This document shows positions 1 to 11,354 of a stretch of 64,000 nucleotides of DNA, piece by piece. Within the stretch, counting starts at the first letter, position 1; each line of letters starts with the position of its first letter. A program made the translations under genes and the position numbers. The notes beneath the pieces are model-generated. The model ran no database searches, was not told the DNA's origin, and worked only from the letters and a program-made list of their open reading frames with translations. Source of the DNA: Scleroderma bovista (taxonomy: Eukaryota; Basidiomycota; Agaricomycetes; Boletales; Sclerodermataceae); assembly GCA_037178675.1 (NCBI GenBank), contig JAYMGJ010000022.1, forward strand, positions 54,607 to 118,606, written 5' to 3'.

Positions 1-34
1 CACGCTACGACTTATTCATTCCTCCGTGGTTTAG

Positions 35-550
35 GCATTCCATTGGTGTCCCGATTATGACAAAGCGTGTGCCGAGTTCGCACGAATTTTGAAGAAAGAT
101 GGTGCAGCTGTATTCATATGGAACTTGGAAGATAGGCAGGTCCTATGTGGTTTCACCAGACAAGAGATCGCTGACAGCACTTTGGACAGGGATCAAGCTG
201 GCTGGGTTGCTCAATTGCGCGAGCGTATCGAACGTCATGAGCAGGGTACACCTCAGTTCCGCCTTGACCTGTGGCGCCAGGCATTTTCCACTCCGTCTTA
301 TCTCCAGAACTTCGAGGCGCCAGAAGAGAAGGTTTGGGAATATCACATCGCTACCACGGAACAGAATGCAATAGATCGGGCCCTCAGTAAGAGTTACATC
401 AGTGTCTTGCCTCCCAAAGAGAAAGAGAAGGTGGTGTCGGACCTCGAGACTATCTTGGCGAGGGGGGATGATAGAGTATGGATGGATAAGAGTCAGGGTA
501 CCTTTGAATACCCCTATAAGACATTCGTCGTGGTGTCTAGAAAGAAGTAG
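35..550 (+). CDS. SAM-dependent methyltransferase, C-terminal part (5' end outside window)
   Basis: The frame opens directly after a TTTAG splice acceptor at 30-34 and reads AFHWCPDYDKACAEF, then RILKKDGAAVFIWN, before stopping at 548-550. A motif of the form A-x-A-F-H-W followed by a hydrophobic strand after 'R-hydrophobic-L-K-x-x-G' is the signature of the post-motif region of class I (Methyltransf_11-like) methyltransferases. The glycine-rich SAM-binding loop must lie upstream of the window. The last exon contributes 171 residues and ends in a lysine-rich tail. Substrate is not predictable. The next gene on the same strand starts 71 bp downstream. The methyltransferase fold is fairly secure; the specific function is unknown. 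Confidence 0.72.
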   Translation, partial: AFHWCPDYDKACAEFARILKKDGAAVFIWNLEDRQVLCGFTRQEIADSTLDRDQAGWVAQLRERIERHEQGTPQFRLDLWRQAFSTPSYLQNFEAPEEKVWEYHIATTEQNAIDRALSKSYISVLPPKEKEKVVSDLETILARGDDRVWMDKSQGTFEYPYKTFVVVSRKK

Positions 551-621
551 TTCAAACCCGAACCTTTGTACGCGACTTGCGCAATGGGAGAACTTAACTA
601 GTAGTACTTTAACCATTGATC

Positions 622-1756
622 ATGGCGCCAAACGCCCTCCGACCCCTAGCAAGGTTGTTCCAGCCTCCAAAGCGTTATTGCCGCACAGTTTGCACTGGCA
701 CGCTCAATGTCGCCGCCCTTGACAGATGGATATCTGACCGCAAGTCTCTTACGCTCACGGACACGTTCACCCCTACCCATCTCGCAGACTTGTACGTGAC
801 CTTGCCCACTCGAGATGGCACCCGCGGACGACCGTATCAACCACTTGAAGTAGGAGCGCCGCTCTCGTATGGACATCATTTAGCCTTCTTCCACCCCCGC
901 AACCCAGAGAATGCACTGCGCCCCGACGGAACCGACGCCGAATTTTGTCCCCCCGAGCCGTTCACACGGCGCATGTGGGCAGGGGGCACAATGCAGTGGA
1001 ATATGGATCCGGCCTGCGCTCTGAGAGTTGGTGAGAAAGCTCGCGCTGTGTCGAGAGTTGCCAGCGTTGAGAAGAAGGGATTTGGCTTGGACGATGGGAG
1101 TGCGAGTGCGCACCCGATGGTTTTTATTACTCAAAGGATCGAGGTTACAGCTGAGGGTCGTGGTGAACCGTCTGTTATCGAGGAGAGGTCTCATGTATAC
1201 CGTGCCTCTGGCGGTGGAAAACGAACGGTACGACAAGGTACGAACATTTATTGCTATACCCCCATCCTCATGGTGCATGTGGGGAGCTCGCTCAGCTACT
1301 CACTGCCATCTGACAGTACACGGCCTACCGAAGCCAGATTTCTCGTTCTCCTACACACCTTCATTGACCACTCTGTTCAGGTTCTCTGCTCTGACGTTCA
1401 ACGGTCATTATATCCACCTGGACAAGGATTACGCACAAAATAACGAAGGATATCCTGGTCTGTATTTTGGTACGCGTCAGGAATCTGTTCGTATTTATCA
1501 GGTTTTCCAAACAGAACGCCTTGTCCATGGTCCTCTCACAGCTCTCATGCTACTAGAGGGTCTCTTGTTCCATCATCCAGGATTACGATTACAATCCTTC
1601 AGCTATCGAGCTCGTAATCCCCTCATCGTCAATCGTACATGCACGATTTACGGCAGTTTCGTTGGAGAGGACCAAGTAGATGTGTGGTGTGAGGATTTGG
1701 ACGGGATTGTGGGCATGACTGGACACGTCAATTTTGCGTTTCAAAGGGTCCTGTAA
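622..1756 (+). CDS. HTD2: Hydroxyacyl-thioester dehydratase type 2, mitochondrial (HTD2-like)
   Basis: Three exons (622-1237, 1317-1457, 1515-1756) sum to 999 nt, 332 residues. Introns of 79 and 57 bp are both GT-AG and in phase 1. The N-terminus is basic and Arg-rich (PLARLFQPPKRYCR), as expected of a mitochondrial presequence. A tryptophan-rich N-terminal hotdog half (FTRRMWAGGTMQWN) precedes the C-terminal motif TPSLTTLFRFSALTFNGHYI, which is diagnostic for fungal HTD2/MaoC-like 3-hydroxyacyl-thioester dehydratases, with the catalytic His at the end. ERLVHGPLTALMLLEGLL is restored only after removal of intron 2, which supports that junction. The family role is the dehydration step of mitochondrial type II fatty acid synthesis. 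The start at 622 is the first in-frame ATG. Confidence 0.88.
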
Positions 1757-2392
1757 CTTCTGTCGATATCCCGCTGCCCGGAATCAACCCTGAACTGATG
1801 TTATCGAAGCAAGTTGTGGACACGAGGTTCGACTAATAGCTATTGCGCGAGAGGTGCGATCTTAGTTCGTTATAAATTTACCCCACGCCCGGGCTGGTGT
1901 CAGGGACCCTCTGTCCAGAATGTCTGATGGAAATTCGATCTCATTTATACAGGTGACGGCGCACCCCACCGCTGGTGCAATAGACTCATCCCCGAGCTAA
2001 CTGCACACGTATACAGATTCCTGGATACCACAGGTCTTTTTTTTGTAGCAAAGGGCGTGTTTTCTGATCTTGACTATCTCCGCAGGTGATCCATCTGCAA
2101 CGCCGGGTCCGCGGAAGGTACGTTCTTGGCAACTCTAGACTGTTGCGCCGAATGTGGTGGCTGACACCATCCACGGGACGCCAATGATGGAATATTCTAT
2201 GATATGGGAGGAATAGGAGATCCGCGGTGTGACTGGCGATATGTATCTATATTTGCAGCGAACTCACTGTGTGATCCTCATGCTGATGAGGCTCGCCACG
2301 TCAAATCAACGCTTCGGACAAAGTGAGTCCTCAAGTAATAAAGCGAACGACACCGAGACTCGAGCACTGATAATTTCATCACCTTACATACG
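1757..2392. other. Intergenic region, no gene seen
   Basis: About 640 bp between convergent HTD2-like and NTM1-like genes. Only short frames without family resemblance occur, on both strands. It presumably holds the two 3' untranslated regions; the sequence shows no recognisable structure. Confidence 0.5.
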
Positions 2393-3478
2393 CTAAACCG
2401 GCCTCATGCTGCTTGTAATGCATACCTGTGGAAGCAGCATCAGCACGCTAAGCGGGGGAAAATAAAGAAGCATGCACATCTTTACTACATATAATCCTTG
2501 CGGGAAGCCATGTTGTATCTTTTCTCGGACTATTTTCAACCCAGCATCCTTGAAAATTTTCTTGAACGCCAAATCCGACCTAAATATCGCTTATCAGCAT
2601 GACCTGGACTGCTCCTAGAGGCAACGTCATCATACCTTGTCAAAGAGGAGTCCTCTTTATCGAATACGGCTCTTGGTTCGTCACCCAGTTGCGCACACAA
2701 GTTCTCTTTAACCACGATAAAGCTCCGCGGTCCCCTCAACGCATTTCTGCTCAGGCGCAGGAATTCGGTGAGGTCTGCATCGCTCATGTGTCCGAGGCAC
2801 CACTGACACCACAGAATGTCAAAGCCCGACGTCGCGTCGTCTTCGCTGGGAACGAAGCCGACACGCCCCATTACCTTTGCGTTGTTCACGGGATTCGCTG
2901 GATCGAACTCCTGAAGCGGTGCCTTGATGAATGTTACGCTCTTGCTTCCATCAGCGATTCCTGGCCATCCGATGGCGTACCCGTTATCGTTGTGCGACCT
3001 TCCGAGCTCCGCAGAGTGTTTGCACTGCTCTAACGCTTCCAGGATGAACGATTGGACTGGTTCGACGAGAACGACGTCTGAGACGAGGTAGAGAAGAACG
3101 TTAGCAGTCACACGGCCTATTCCTGCGCCGACATCGAGCGCGCGATAACGCTGTTTCGGTTTGGGTGACCCTGCAGAAGGAGGGGAGAGCACAGAGGGGA
3201 CGGTACATAGTTCGGGAAGAAGCTCGAGCAGAAACTGACGAGATCCGAGTGAGTCTACCCTTGGGAGTGACTATAAGATGGAATTAGTGCCAATGGTACA
3301 ACACGGTGTATGGTATACCCCAGAGCCAAACCCGCCTGTATGCAATCAGCAGTTTGTTGGGCCACGATCTACAGGGAGATAGCTCACCCAACACTCCGTC
3401 GAGACTTGCTGGCTGACTGTTCCAGAAATCTATGCCTTGTTGAAGATTTGGGATAAGGGATTGGGTATTCGATGACAT
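2393..3478 (-). CDS. NTM1: Protein N-terminal methyltransferase (alpha-N-methyltransferase NTM1 family)
   Basis: Four exons (3388-3478, a 17-nt microexon 3319-3335, 2636-3270, 2393-2579) sum to 930 nt, 309 residues. Exon 1 gives GIDFWNSQPASLDGVLG; the microexon supplies GFGSG; exon 3 continues SLPRVDSLGSRQFL. This rebuilds the conserved 'W-x-x-x-x-x-[ST]-V/L-D-G-V-L-G-G-F-G ... D-x-x-G-S-R-x-F-L' start of the family. The SAM loop is LDVGAGIGRVT, followed by the acidic VEPV strand end and IKAPLQEF. WCQWCLGHMSD matches the family's catalytic strand. After the last intron the frame reads SDLAFKKIFKDAGL and GFPQGLYVVKM, the normal C-terminus, then a tail of about 27 residues. The enzyme methylates exposed alpha-amino groups of Xaa-Pro-Lys proteins. 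Start is the ATG at 3476-3478. Confidence 0.9.
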
Positions 3479-3840
3479 TGGCACTGTTGGAGTCGGCGAC
3501 TAACACGAATACCCCTGTCAATGGTAATCACGTGACACAAACAGACAAATAAAAGTCGACAGCTTTTTTTTTCAAAATTGCCATGTTCAACTTCGACTCC
3601 AGTAAGTCTCCTGCGTCCTTTACTTTCTCTTCAAGATGAACTCTTTTCAGACCTGTTCTGTATCTTTGTGAAGACAAACTCATATTGCTAATTCCTTCTG
3701 ATTCTTTTTTCTCGCCTTTCTGAGTTAATTTCGAGACTGACTGGTTTGATTTGCAACAGAATCTTCCTTGGAGTGAAGGAGACAAGGATTAATTGCCGAG
3801 GAATACAATACATTTATTAGAGCTACAAGTATCATGGGAA
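3479..3840. other. Intergenic region, no gene seen
   Basis: About 360 bp between the NTM1 start and the CSM3 stop, both on the minus strand. An 85-codon minus-strand frame (3528-3785) shows no family features and has no supporting context. The region likely holds the NTM1 promoter and the CSM3 3' UTR. Confidence 0.5.
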
Positions 3841-5273
3841 TCATATATACATTTCATCCCAACCTTCATCGTTTGTCGCCCGGGACACATTTCCATCATT
3901 AGTGGTACTCGAGGTAAGTACTACAGAGGATATGGGCACTTCCCTTGCTTTCGGGTTTGGGTTCGGGTTTTGTTCGCTCTGCTCGAGTTCGTTGACAATG
4001 CCCCACATCTCTTCGTCGATGTCCTGAACAGATGCAGGGGGAGACGCTTTTGATGCATGATATGGCAACAGAACATCATCCAGTTCTTGCCACAACGACT
4101 CTTCATCCACATCCATCTTGTCCGCATCATCCCTTTCTCTGTACCTACTAGACGAGGGTTTCGATACTGGTGATTCAGGAGTAGAGATGGAGGTGCTGTT
4201 ACGCAAAGCAGCGAGACGCTCTTCCTCAGCTTTGATCACGGCATCGATGTCGAAATCGTCATCATCCGGTTCAGAGGAGGTCGGGGGCAAGGAAGAACAT
4301 CGCGAGGGTGCTGTGTCGCTCTTTGTCTCCTCATCATTACGTTCGGTTTTGTTTGCTTTGTCTTGGTTAGCCTCTGTGCTACCAGTGAGATCAATGATAT
4401 CCTCATCCTCATCCTCTGGCTTTTCCCCATTGACAAGACCTTTGGCCTCATCTCTCCAGACACTGAGGCGGACCTATTAATAGTGTTGGATATGATGGAT
4501 ATATTGAGAAGCCAGCACATACTTGCATACGCTTAGAATGACACAATTTTTCAACACGGTCAACCGTGTCTTTGAACGGCGTCTTTGGGTACAGTCGATG
4601 TGTCCAGAACTGGTACACCTGCAAGAGGCGATTAAGATCTAGGTGCTGCGAGGAGGATTGCATTCTCAACATAAGCAGCAAAATCAGCACATAAATTACT
4701 GACCTCATGACCCTTGCCCTTCATTTTGAATCCCTTCATGTCCTTGATAAGCTGGGGGAATCCATTCGGCTCTACCAACCTTTCCTCGTTCAATATCGCT
4801 GGTTTCCTCCGCGTCTTCTTTCCCTCCTCATCTGCACTCTTTCCTTTCCCGTCGCCCTTGACGTTCCTGCCCCCTCCAGAGGCTCCATCTGGCGGGGGCT
4901 GACTACTAGACATAACTTGACGAGGCGTCAGCGCAGGCATCTTCGTTTGTCGTTCACGTGCATGCCGCTCCTCAGCTTCATGAGCTAGTTTCGCGAGGTC
5001 CAATGCGGGTGCGAGGGGCTTATACCTCAGATCTTCCGCATCGTCTTTATTGTTTTCCCCTGCTGCATCCCCTTCGATGTCTGCAAACAATGCATCGAGT
5101 TCGGGGTCGTGTGCCGCCGCAGGTACGGGTGCTGGGGTGGCGCGTTTTGACGGCCGCTCGTGGTCGCTGTCTGAGTCGGAGAAGAAGAGACGTTGGCGGG
5201 GTCTCTTTGTTGGACTAGAAAGATCCTTGTTCGATGGAGAGACGGGCGCGTCCCAGATATCGTCGAGAGACAT
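3841..5273 (-). CDS. CSM3: Replication fork protection complex subunit Csm3/Swi3 (TIPIN homologue)
   Basis: Three exons (4704-5273, 4523-4645, 3841-4473) sum to 1326 nt, 441 residues; introns are 58 and 49 bp. The Swi3 domain spans roughly residues 165-230: LVEPNGFPQLIKDMKGFKMK and GKGHE end exon 1, then HLDLNRLLQVYQFWTHRLYP and KTPFKDTVDRVEKLCHSKRM follow. The flanks are low-complexity and charged: an N-terminal acidic/serine stretch (FFSDSDSDHE) with a basic KRPRQR cluster, and a C-terminal acidic region. Csm3 pairs with Tof1/Timeless at replication forks to prevent fork uncoupling and mediate checkpoint signalling. The C-terminal half is longer than the family core requires and is probably disordered. 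Confidence 0.9.
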
Positions 5274-5403
5274 GACAAGCTTGTCGCGGGCTAATGGGTC
5301 AGAGACGCGTTATTTGGGCTTGTTTACAATACAAAAGCATGGAAGGTATGTACTGTAAATACATTTACATGTTCTAGGTTCCCGAAAGCTTGAGTGTTCC
5401 TGT

Positions 5404-7595
5404 TTACACATCTGGCGGTGCCCACAATACGCATCGTCCGCTGGCATTTCCTGTCGCACATCTTTCCACAATACTCGGGTGAGAGCAGGTTACGGCTTGG
5501 ACTGCCGTGATCCTGGGGTACCTAATCAGACAATTGCAACAGTAGACGTCAAATAACTCACCGATCAGGATCGGATAGTCTCGCAATCGGGTCACCCTAG
5601 AAAATTATGATCTGGAACAGACATTCCTACGAAGCGCGTGGACATACCTTGCACGAGAATATATCAAGCGAATGCTCCATGTTCCCAATCTATGCTGCAT
5701 CAGGCTACGTCCCTCAGACGGAGGATTCGTTGACTACATACCGTAAAATGGGGGTAAACGTCCGGATTTGGATTCCACGTTGCCCGGAGGATGGTAACCC
5801 AATGTCCCTGCAGGACGTTAGTACTTTCCTTTGACCACAAAGCAAATGTAGTGCTTACAGTCTGACAATTGTGCTTGATTCGGCTAAATGGTTTGAATGT
5901 CGGGAAAAGTGGCGACGAATCATACTTTGCTGCGTCCAACTCCCAGACTGCAAATGAGCGTCGTCAGCAACTAAGCTTACTAGAATAGGAGTTCACCAAC
6001 GATTAACAGAGTTATCATAACTCGTGCTAACAATACTCCGTCCCCTGGAATCCCAATAAGCAGAGCTGCAGGACATGCCATGCCGGAATTCTGCGCGCAT
6101 CAGTCCGCGGCCTTGCGTGGAGTCCATAAAATCTTGCACCCTCTCATAATTGTACTCGAAAGGTCCAAGCGACCGACGGACCGACGGACCACGCACAGGG
6201 GACGAGGGTGGAGGCGTCAAGGGTGTCGTTGTGCCCAACGCGAGGGTTTTCAGCTTCCGCGAATCCCACAACCTACAGATGTGGGGTGGAAAACATCTTT
6301 ATGATCAAGTCATATCCTCACCTCAGAAAACGGTTATTGGATGCAGTCACTAACAGATGTGGGCTTGACGGATTGACGCTGACGCTCCCAATTTTCTGGT
6401 CAGACAACTCGTAGCGCCGAGCACTCCTTTCGCCCTCTCGGAGGTCGTAATGAGTTAGTGCCCCGGATTTATCAGAAATCCACATCTCATGGCCAGAGGG
6501 AGAAAGGTCAATGGAGGTAATGAGAATATCATTGTTGGAGAATAATTGGGAGGAGATGGAAGAGACCAAGGAAAATCTGCGGATGGTATAATCATAGGAT
6601 GTGGTGAAGACCTGCGGACCCTGTGATTAATATATGTTGTATAAATGAAAGAACCCCTACGAACACTATGCGAGTCTATAGGATCGAACTTGATGCAGGA
6701 AATGGAAGACTTTGCTGTTGCTGGCCAGTGCTGTTGGAGGCGCCAATACTTCCCTCCTTCTCTTTCTCCAGTTGGAGAAATATCTTCATCTTCATCGGCG
6801 ACTTCGTCAGGGGGTGCTCGCGCATCCCATATTCCAAGTTGGCCGTGCTTATCTTTGCTCTGCGCGTTAGAGTCGTGTAGATACTAACGAAGTCGTACCC
6901 ACCGCCAAAGAATATAAGATCCTTCGAAGGTTCCGGGTGGTATGCAGCGCTGTAAACCCTATTTTCAGTGACTTTTGCCCTCGCCACTATCTTCATTTTG
7001 CCCAGTCTCTCCCTCAAGGCTTCCACTTCTTCTTTATCCTTGTCATTGCGGTCAAATACCCAATCACGTACGCTCCCCACGCGCCTTGGCATAGGATTGT
7101 TCGCGACTGCCTGAAACGTTCTTCTGAGGGCACTCGTGTCACTGTCATCGAGTTCCCCCGCGTCAATCAGCTCCACCAGATCCAGCTCGTGTGTCCGTGG
7201 TCGCTTCGCAAGCATAGCTTGTTCCTCTGCTGCTATCCTCTCTTCCTCCTCCTCTCTTTTTCGTTTCTGCGCCTCCGCCTCGCGCTTGCGTCTCTGTGCG
7301 GGTGTCTCATTCGGGTCGATGGCCTCCTTCTTGAGGCGAGCGCTCTGTCTGCGAGGGACACGGTCAATTTGCTCGCGTTTGGGTTTTTTAATGGGTTGTA
7401 TTGGTTTTGCTTTGGGCTTTGGAGCGGGTTTTGGTGGGAGACCAAGGGAACTAGACGCGTCTTTGAGGTCGAGCTGTTCGAGCAAGGCACGGTTGCGCGC
7501 GATGTTCGCTTCGCGCTCTTTTTCGCTGGGAAAGTTGTCTATATCTTCGTTACAAGGAGAAGGGTAGACACTCACTATGCAGACAGCTCTACCAT
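5404..7595 (-). CDS. CMR1: DNA damage-binding WD40 protein Cmr1
   Basis: Multi-exon WD40 gene. The first exon is only 20 nt (7576-7595) and is joined across a 50-bp intron (7526-7575) to give MVELSAYEKEREANIARN, the usual Cmr1 start. A long basic/acidic coiled region (AQRRKREAEAQKRKREEEEE) follows, then RPRTHELDLVELIDAGEL. The WD40 part is broken by short introns: ENRVYSAAYHPEPSKDLIFF, DKHGQLGIWDARAPPDE, EMWISDKSGALTHYDLREGE, IVSTSYDNSVNRW and a C-terminus ending GNASGRCVLWAPPDV at 5404. Cmr1 binds DNA, prefers damaged DNA, and is linked to replication stress and protein quality control. It lies head-to-tail with CSM3 (130 bp apart). Exact splice sites in the last third were only partly resolved. 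Confidence 0.87.
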
Positions 7596-8029
7596 GGTCG
7601 AAGATTGGAGACGCGTCGCGTGACGTCACGTGTCACGACTGACTCTTCGGACGACTAACGCAACAAACTTGAACTTGGTGAGTACTGTGGTTGTTTATGA
7701 CTATCCAAGGATGTCTTTTCATACAGACTCGTTCGTCCCGCCGTTCAGACTTCCGATGTGACTTTAGTCCAATTTTAGATGTATATCTTCCTCTATCATG
7801 GTGACTAGTCACTGGATCTTGGTCGAGCTTCCCTCGCACCCCACAGGGTCGTGGCTGGCACTCGTCTAATCTGAGTCTGGGTGGCTGGTGAGCTTGGGCA
7901 CTGGTAAATCTTTTTGTTAGCCCTTCCCTTGGTACACACTCGCATGGAAGAAAGGAAGAAAGACCAACACTGGTCTATTCATTAAGCGTAAACATCTACA
8001 TCAAAGGGTCGTTACCAATAGCTGTTGAA
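7596..8029. other. Intergenic region, no gene seen
   Basis: About 430 bp between the CMR1 start and the transporter stop (both minus strand). Only short frames without features are present. Confidence 0.5.
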
Positions 8030-10166
8030 CTAACTAGTATCACTTGGGGGTACATGCCTCTCTTCCTTGGAGCGCAATTGGAACCATGCGGTACCTAAGA
8101 ACAACAGCCAACAAAAGCACAGAAGAAGTATACAGACGCAAGCAAAAATGCGACCACGACGGAGCTCGCGGTGTTTTTGTGCAGGATTTTGGGAATGAGA
8201 CTCGTCCTCAGAGGGTAGAGGCATTGGAGTCAACAACGGCTGCTCTTCCGTGGTTGGCGAAGATACCCTAGGACTCTCGTTCTCATTCACAGGAGTATAT
8301 CCTGGTGATATTGGTGCGGGTCTCCCTGTAAGATCGTCCGTACAGCCCAATTCCCGGTTGAACCACCAGCGGTTCCGATAAAGATGAGCCAGGACGATCA
8401 AAACAATGATTTGCAAGATGTTGAGTAGCCAGAACGTCAACAAGAGGTACTGGATTGCAGAGCCATCACGCTGTTTCGATATGGGCTTCCCCTTGGCGAG
8501 CCAGATGCCAGTGAGCACTTGCGTGATGGTGGAGCCAACATGTTCAAGCTATGGAGGAGTATATAAGTCGAGGATGAAAACATGTCTAATAAGGCTACTC
8601 ACACTCTTGTGAAGGCCCAGGGTGGTCGAAACATACTTTAAGGGCACGAGAGCTGGTACAATAATGACCAGCAACACTGAAGTACAGTTAGCACACCAGA
8701 GTTGCAATAGTCTGAAGACCTTACAGGGAGAAAACCCGAAACCAAAAGAATATGAAAAGATGCCAGGAAGCGGTGATCGTGTCCACTGCGGTGGTGCCGA
8801 CAGCCATGCAAAACATATCATAGTAAATACGGCTGCTATCATAAACAACCGCAAGATAGCTTGTGGGTGTTTAAGACGGTCCACGAGGTAGCCACACTAC
8901 GTTTCAGGATGGGTCACGATCACACGAGGCTGAAGTTCATGGCTCACTGCAGGGTACAAAACCATACTGCCGACAAGAAGGTATGATGCCTGGGTACTGG
9001 CATCTCCTTCGTTCAATTCGTAACGTCTCTCCAATAAATTCCTAAGTGAAATGTGTTGGCTCAAATCAGTCAACAACTCGCGAACACTCACGGAGCGAGA
9101 TGCGTGAATGGGCCCCACAACGTCCCACAGAGAACATTTAAGGCGATGTAACTGACAATGAGTCATCGAGTTGAATGATCATGATGAAAGAAGTAACTCA
9201 CGCCCAGAACACGTCTCCCAGCGCCAAAACATCATTCAAATTAACATAGCGCTTCCTTGCCACCTTCTCAAGGGCTCTCGCTTCTGAGATGTTGTATAGA
9301 GCGCGCTTCCTTGCTTCGTTTTGTACTTCTCGCGCTTCCAGGGTTGTTCCGGTCTCACGGATGAGCCATTTCGAGACAAGAAGGTAAATGAGGTTAACCA
9401 CAAAGGACAGGCCCGTTAGGATCGCGGAGGCAATAAATGGCGCGTGCCTTCCAAACTTGGCGGCAAGGGGATACGAAGTGCGTGCTGACACGAACGACAC
9501 GCCCTTGCCAGCGACGAGGCCAATAGCCATTGATATACCTAGCCCATGTGAGTTGAAAAATCGTACAATAATAGATTCCTGTACGACTGCAAGGGGACTT
9601 GTGCCGAGACCAAACACGAAGAGCCCAAAGACCATTAAACGGACGCTGCCTTGCAAATCCCCAAGCAGAACGAGCGCCTGGCCTGGGAAATAGTGAGCTA
9701 TTATGGGGTACTTCGCAGGGTCTGCCCTTACCACCAAAGATTAGCCCCGTGGCGATGATACTAGTGAGTGTCGTTCCGAGCACACTGGCCATAATACCAC
9801 CCAAAAGTGGAGTCCATGTGCCATTGAGGCTCATGGCAGAAATTAATAGGCCAAACTCTGTGTCGGATGTACCAAGCTCTCGAGCGAGTCTTGATTTTAA
9901 CGGTCCGAGAAGGTATGACGTGCTACAATGGCCAACGATGAGCTGTTGTTGGGACAAGAATGAAACGAGTGTGCGTACTAATGACTTCCAACACTGAAGC
10001 AACATGCACAGAGGAGAGCCAGCCATCTTACGAGATGTGCTTTAAGTCGGGGGGGACCGGTAAATGCTTGCGGATGGCTTGGGAAATCCTCCAGGTCACT
10101 GATGTCCTCTATGTCACAAGCGACGTCCTCCACGACATTAGTGCGATGCTGATGAGTGTAAGACAT
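8030..10166 (-). CDS. Major facilitator superfamily transporter, MFSD1-like
   Basis: Eight exons (9979-10166, 9732-9922, 9202-9682, 9092-9151, 8948-9041, 8725-8896, 8603-8676, 8030-8548) sum to 1779 nt, 592 residues. Introns are 48-56 bp. Exon joints restore continuous helices, for example CFSVGSHYTSYLLGPLK at the first joint. About a dozen hydrophobic segments are visible. Motifs typical of the MFSD1 branch (lysosomal/vacuolar dipeptide uniporters in animals) include SHYTSYLLGPLKSRL, VVQESIIVRFF and CGYLVDRLKHP. The central loop is charged (KRALYNISEARALEKVARKR). The C-terminal region has an acidic/serine loop and a final hydrophobic helix (FACVCILLLCFCWLLFLGTA). An organellar membrane location is inferred from family; the substrate is not. 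The start is the first in-frame ATG (MSYTHQHR). Confidence 0.82.
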
Positions 10167-10519
10167 GCGGTAACTTGTGTGCCCTTGGCCGGGGCTTATC
10201 AGATAAAAAGTACTCTCCCACGATAAGGGCAATGGTTCGACACAAGAGGAAATCTTCGGCCGACTACCAGCAAATATACCTCAGCTGACAAACCCACCCA
10301 TGTAGACAATAGAAACAGTAAAAGGCCGTAGACTCCCTACGGTAAGTGAAAATAGAAATGGAATAGATTGGCTGACTAACAGAAAACAGTAATAGCTGAT
10401 ACTTACGTAAACAATCACTGTCACGTGACACGCGTGTATTTGCAACTCCGCTTCGCGTTGCCACAAAAGCGCGTTTCGTGGCAAACCAGCCTTGTCTTTT
10501 TCTCCTTCAAAGCTTCATC
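10167..10519. promoter_or_regulatory. Shared upstream region of MFSD1-like gene and histone H2B
   Basis: 353 bp between divergent start codons. It must carry both promoters. No unambiguous TATA box or histone-type element was recognised. Confidence 0.4.
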
Positions 10520-11197
10520 ATGGGTCTCGGAAAGGTACTGTTCCAACGTGCCTTTGTTTTAACTTGATACCCACCGATTTACAGAATTCCAGTGCTGAAA
10601 CGGGTGCAGCCACCGCAACTACAGCGGCCAAGGCCCCCGCTTCTAAAGCTTCCAAGGCACCTGTGTCCACTGCTGCCTCCTCTAAAGCGAAGACCGCTAC
10701 CCGAAAGACAGGACCTAACCAGGATGGTGTAGAAGAAAAGAAGAAGAGGAAAAAGGCAAGAAAGGAAACCTATAGCAGCTATATCTACAAGGGTCTGTCG
10801 TGTATCAAACTCGCCGTTCACCCCTCGTGCTGATACAGATATACAGTGCTCAAACAAGTTCACCCCGACACTGGTATCTCGAACAAAGCAATGGCTGTCC
10901 TTAACTCGTTTGTCAATGACTTGTTTGAGAGGATTGCGAATGAAGCAAGCAGTACGCCTTGTCTGCAATTTGATCAGCTCGCGCGCTCATCCCCAGTTTG
11001 TCAGAGCTTGCTTCATACAATAAGAAGTCTACCATCTCATCCAGGGAGATACAGACTTCAGTACGCCTTATTCTCCCTGGGGAACTCGCAAAACACGCTA
11101 TCAGTGAAGGGACGAAGAGTGTCACCAGTATGTCAATTGCTCTTCTGTCTCTTGCTCACACTCACCGTTCGTCATAGAATTCTCTGCAGGACGTTAG
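10520..11197 (+). CDS. HTB: Histone H2B
   Basis: Five exons (10520-10534, 10585-10792, 10847-10951, 11005-11127, 11178-11197) sum to 471 nt, 156 residues. The fold region is intact: [77 protein letters not shown] and [19 protein letters not shown]. The Lys in SVTK is the conserved C-terminal ubiquitination site. The first exon encodes only MGLGK. The Ala/Lys/Thr-rich tail before the fold is longer than in most H2Bs and has its own sequence. Four introns in a core histone are unusual outside basidiomycetes. No H2A gene lies next to it; the divergent neighbour is a transporter. Confidence 0.95.
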
Positions 11198-11354
11198 ATA
11201 TCCACCGTATGTCTGATAATAGAATAATAGAATATGTAGCATAGTACTTACTACTACTTGTTAATATTATACATGCTATCAGTGCTATACCGTGACCCAT
11301 GTAATTAGAACCCTGTAACATATGACTCTTAGTTGACTGAGACAATGTAGGGCT

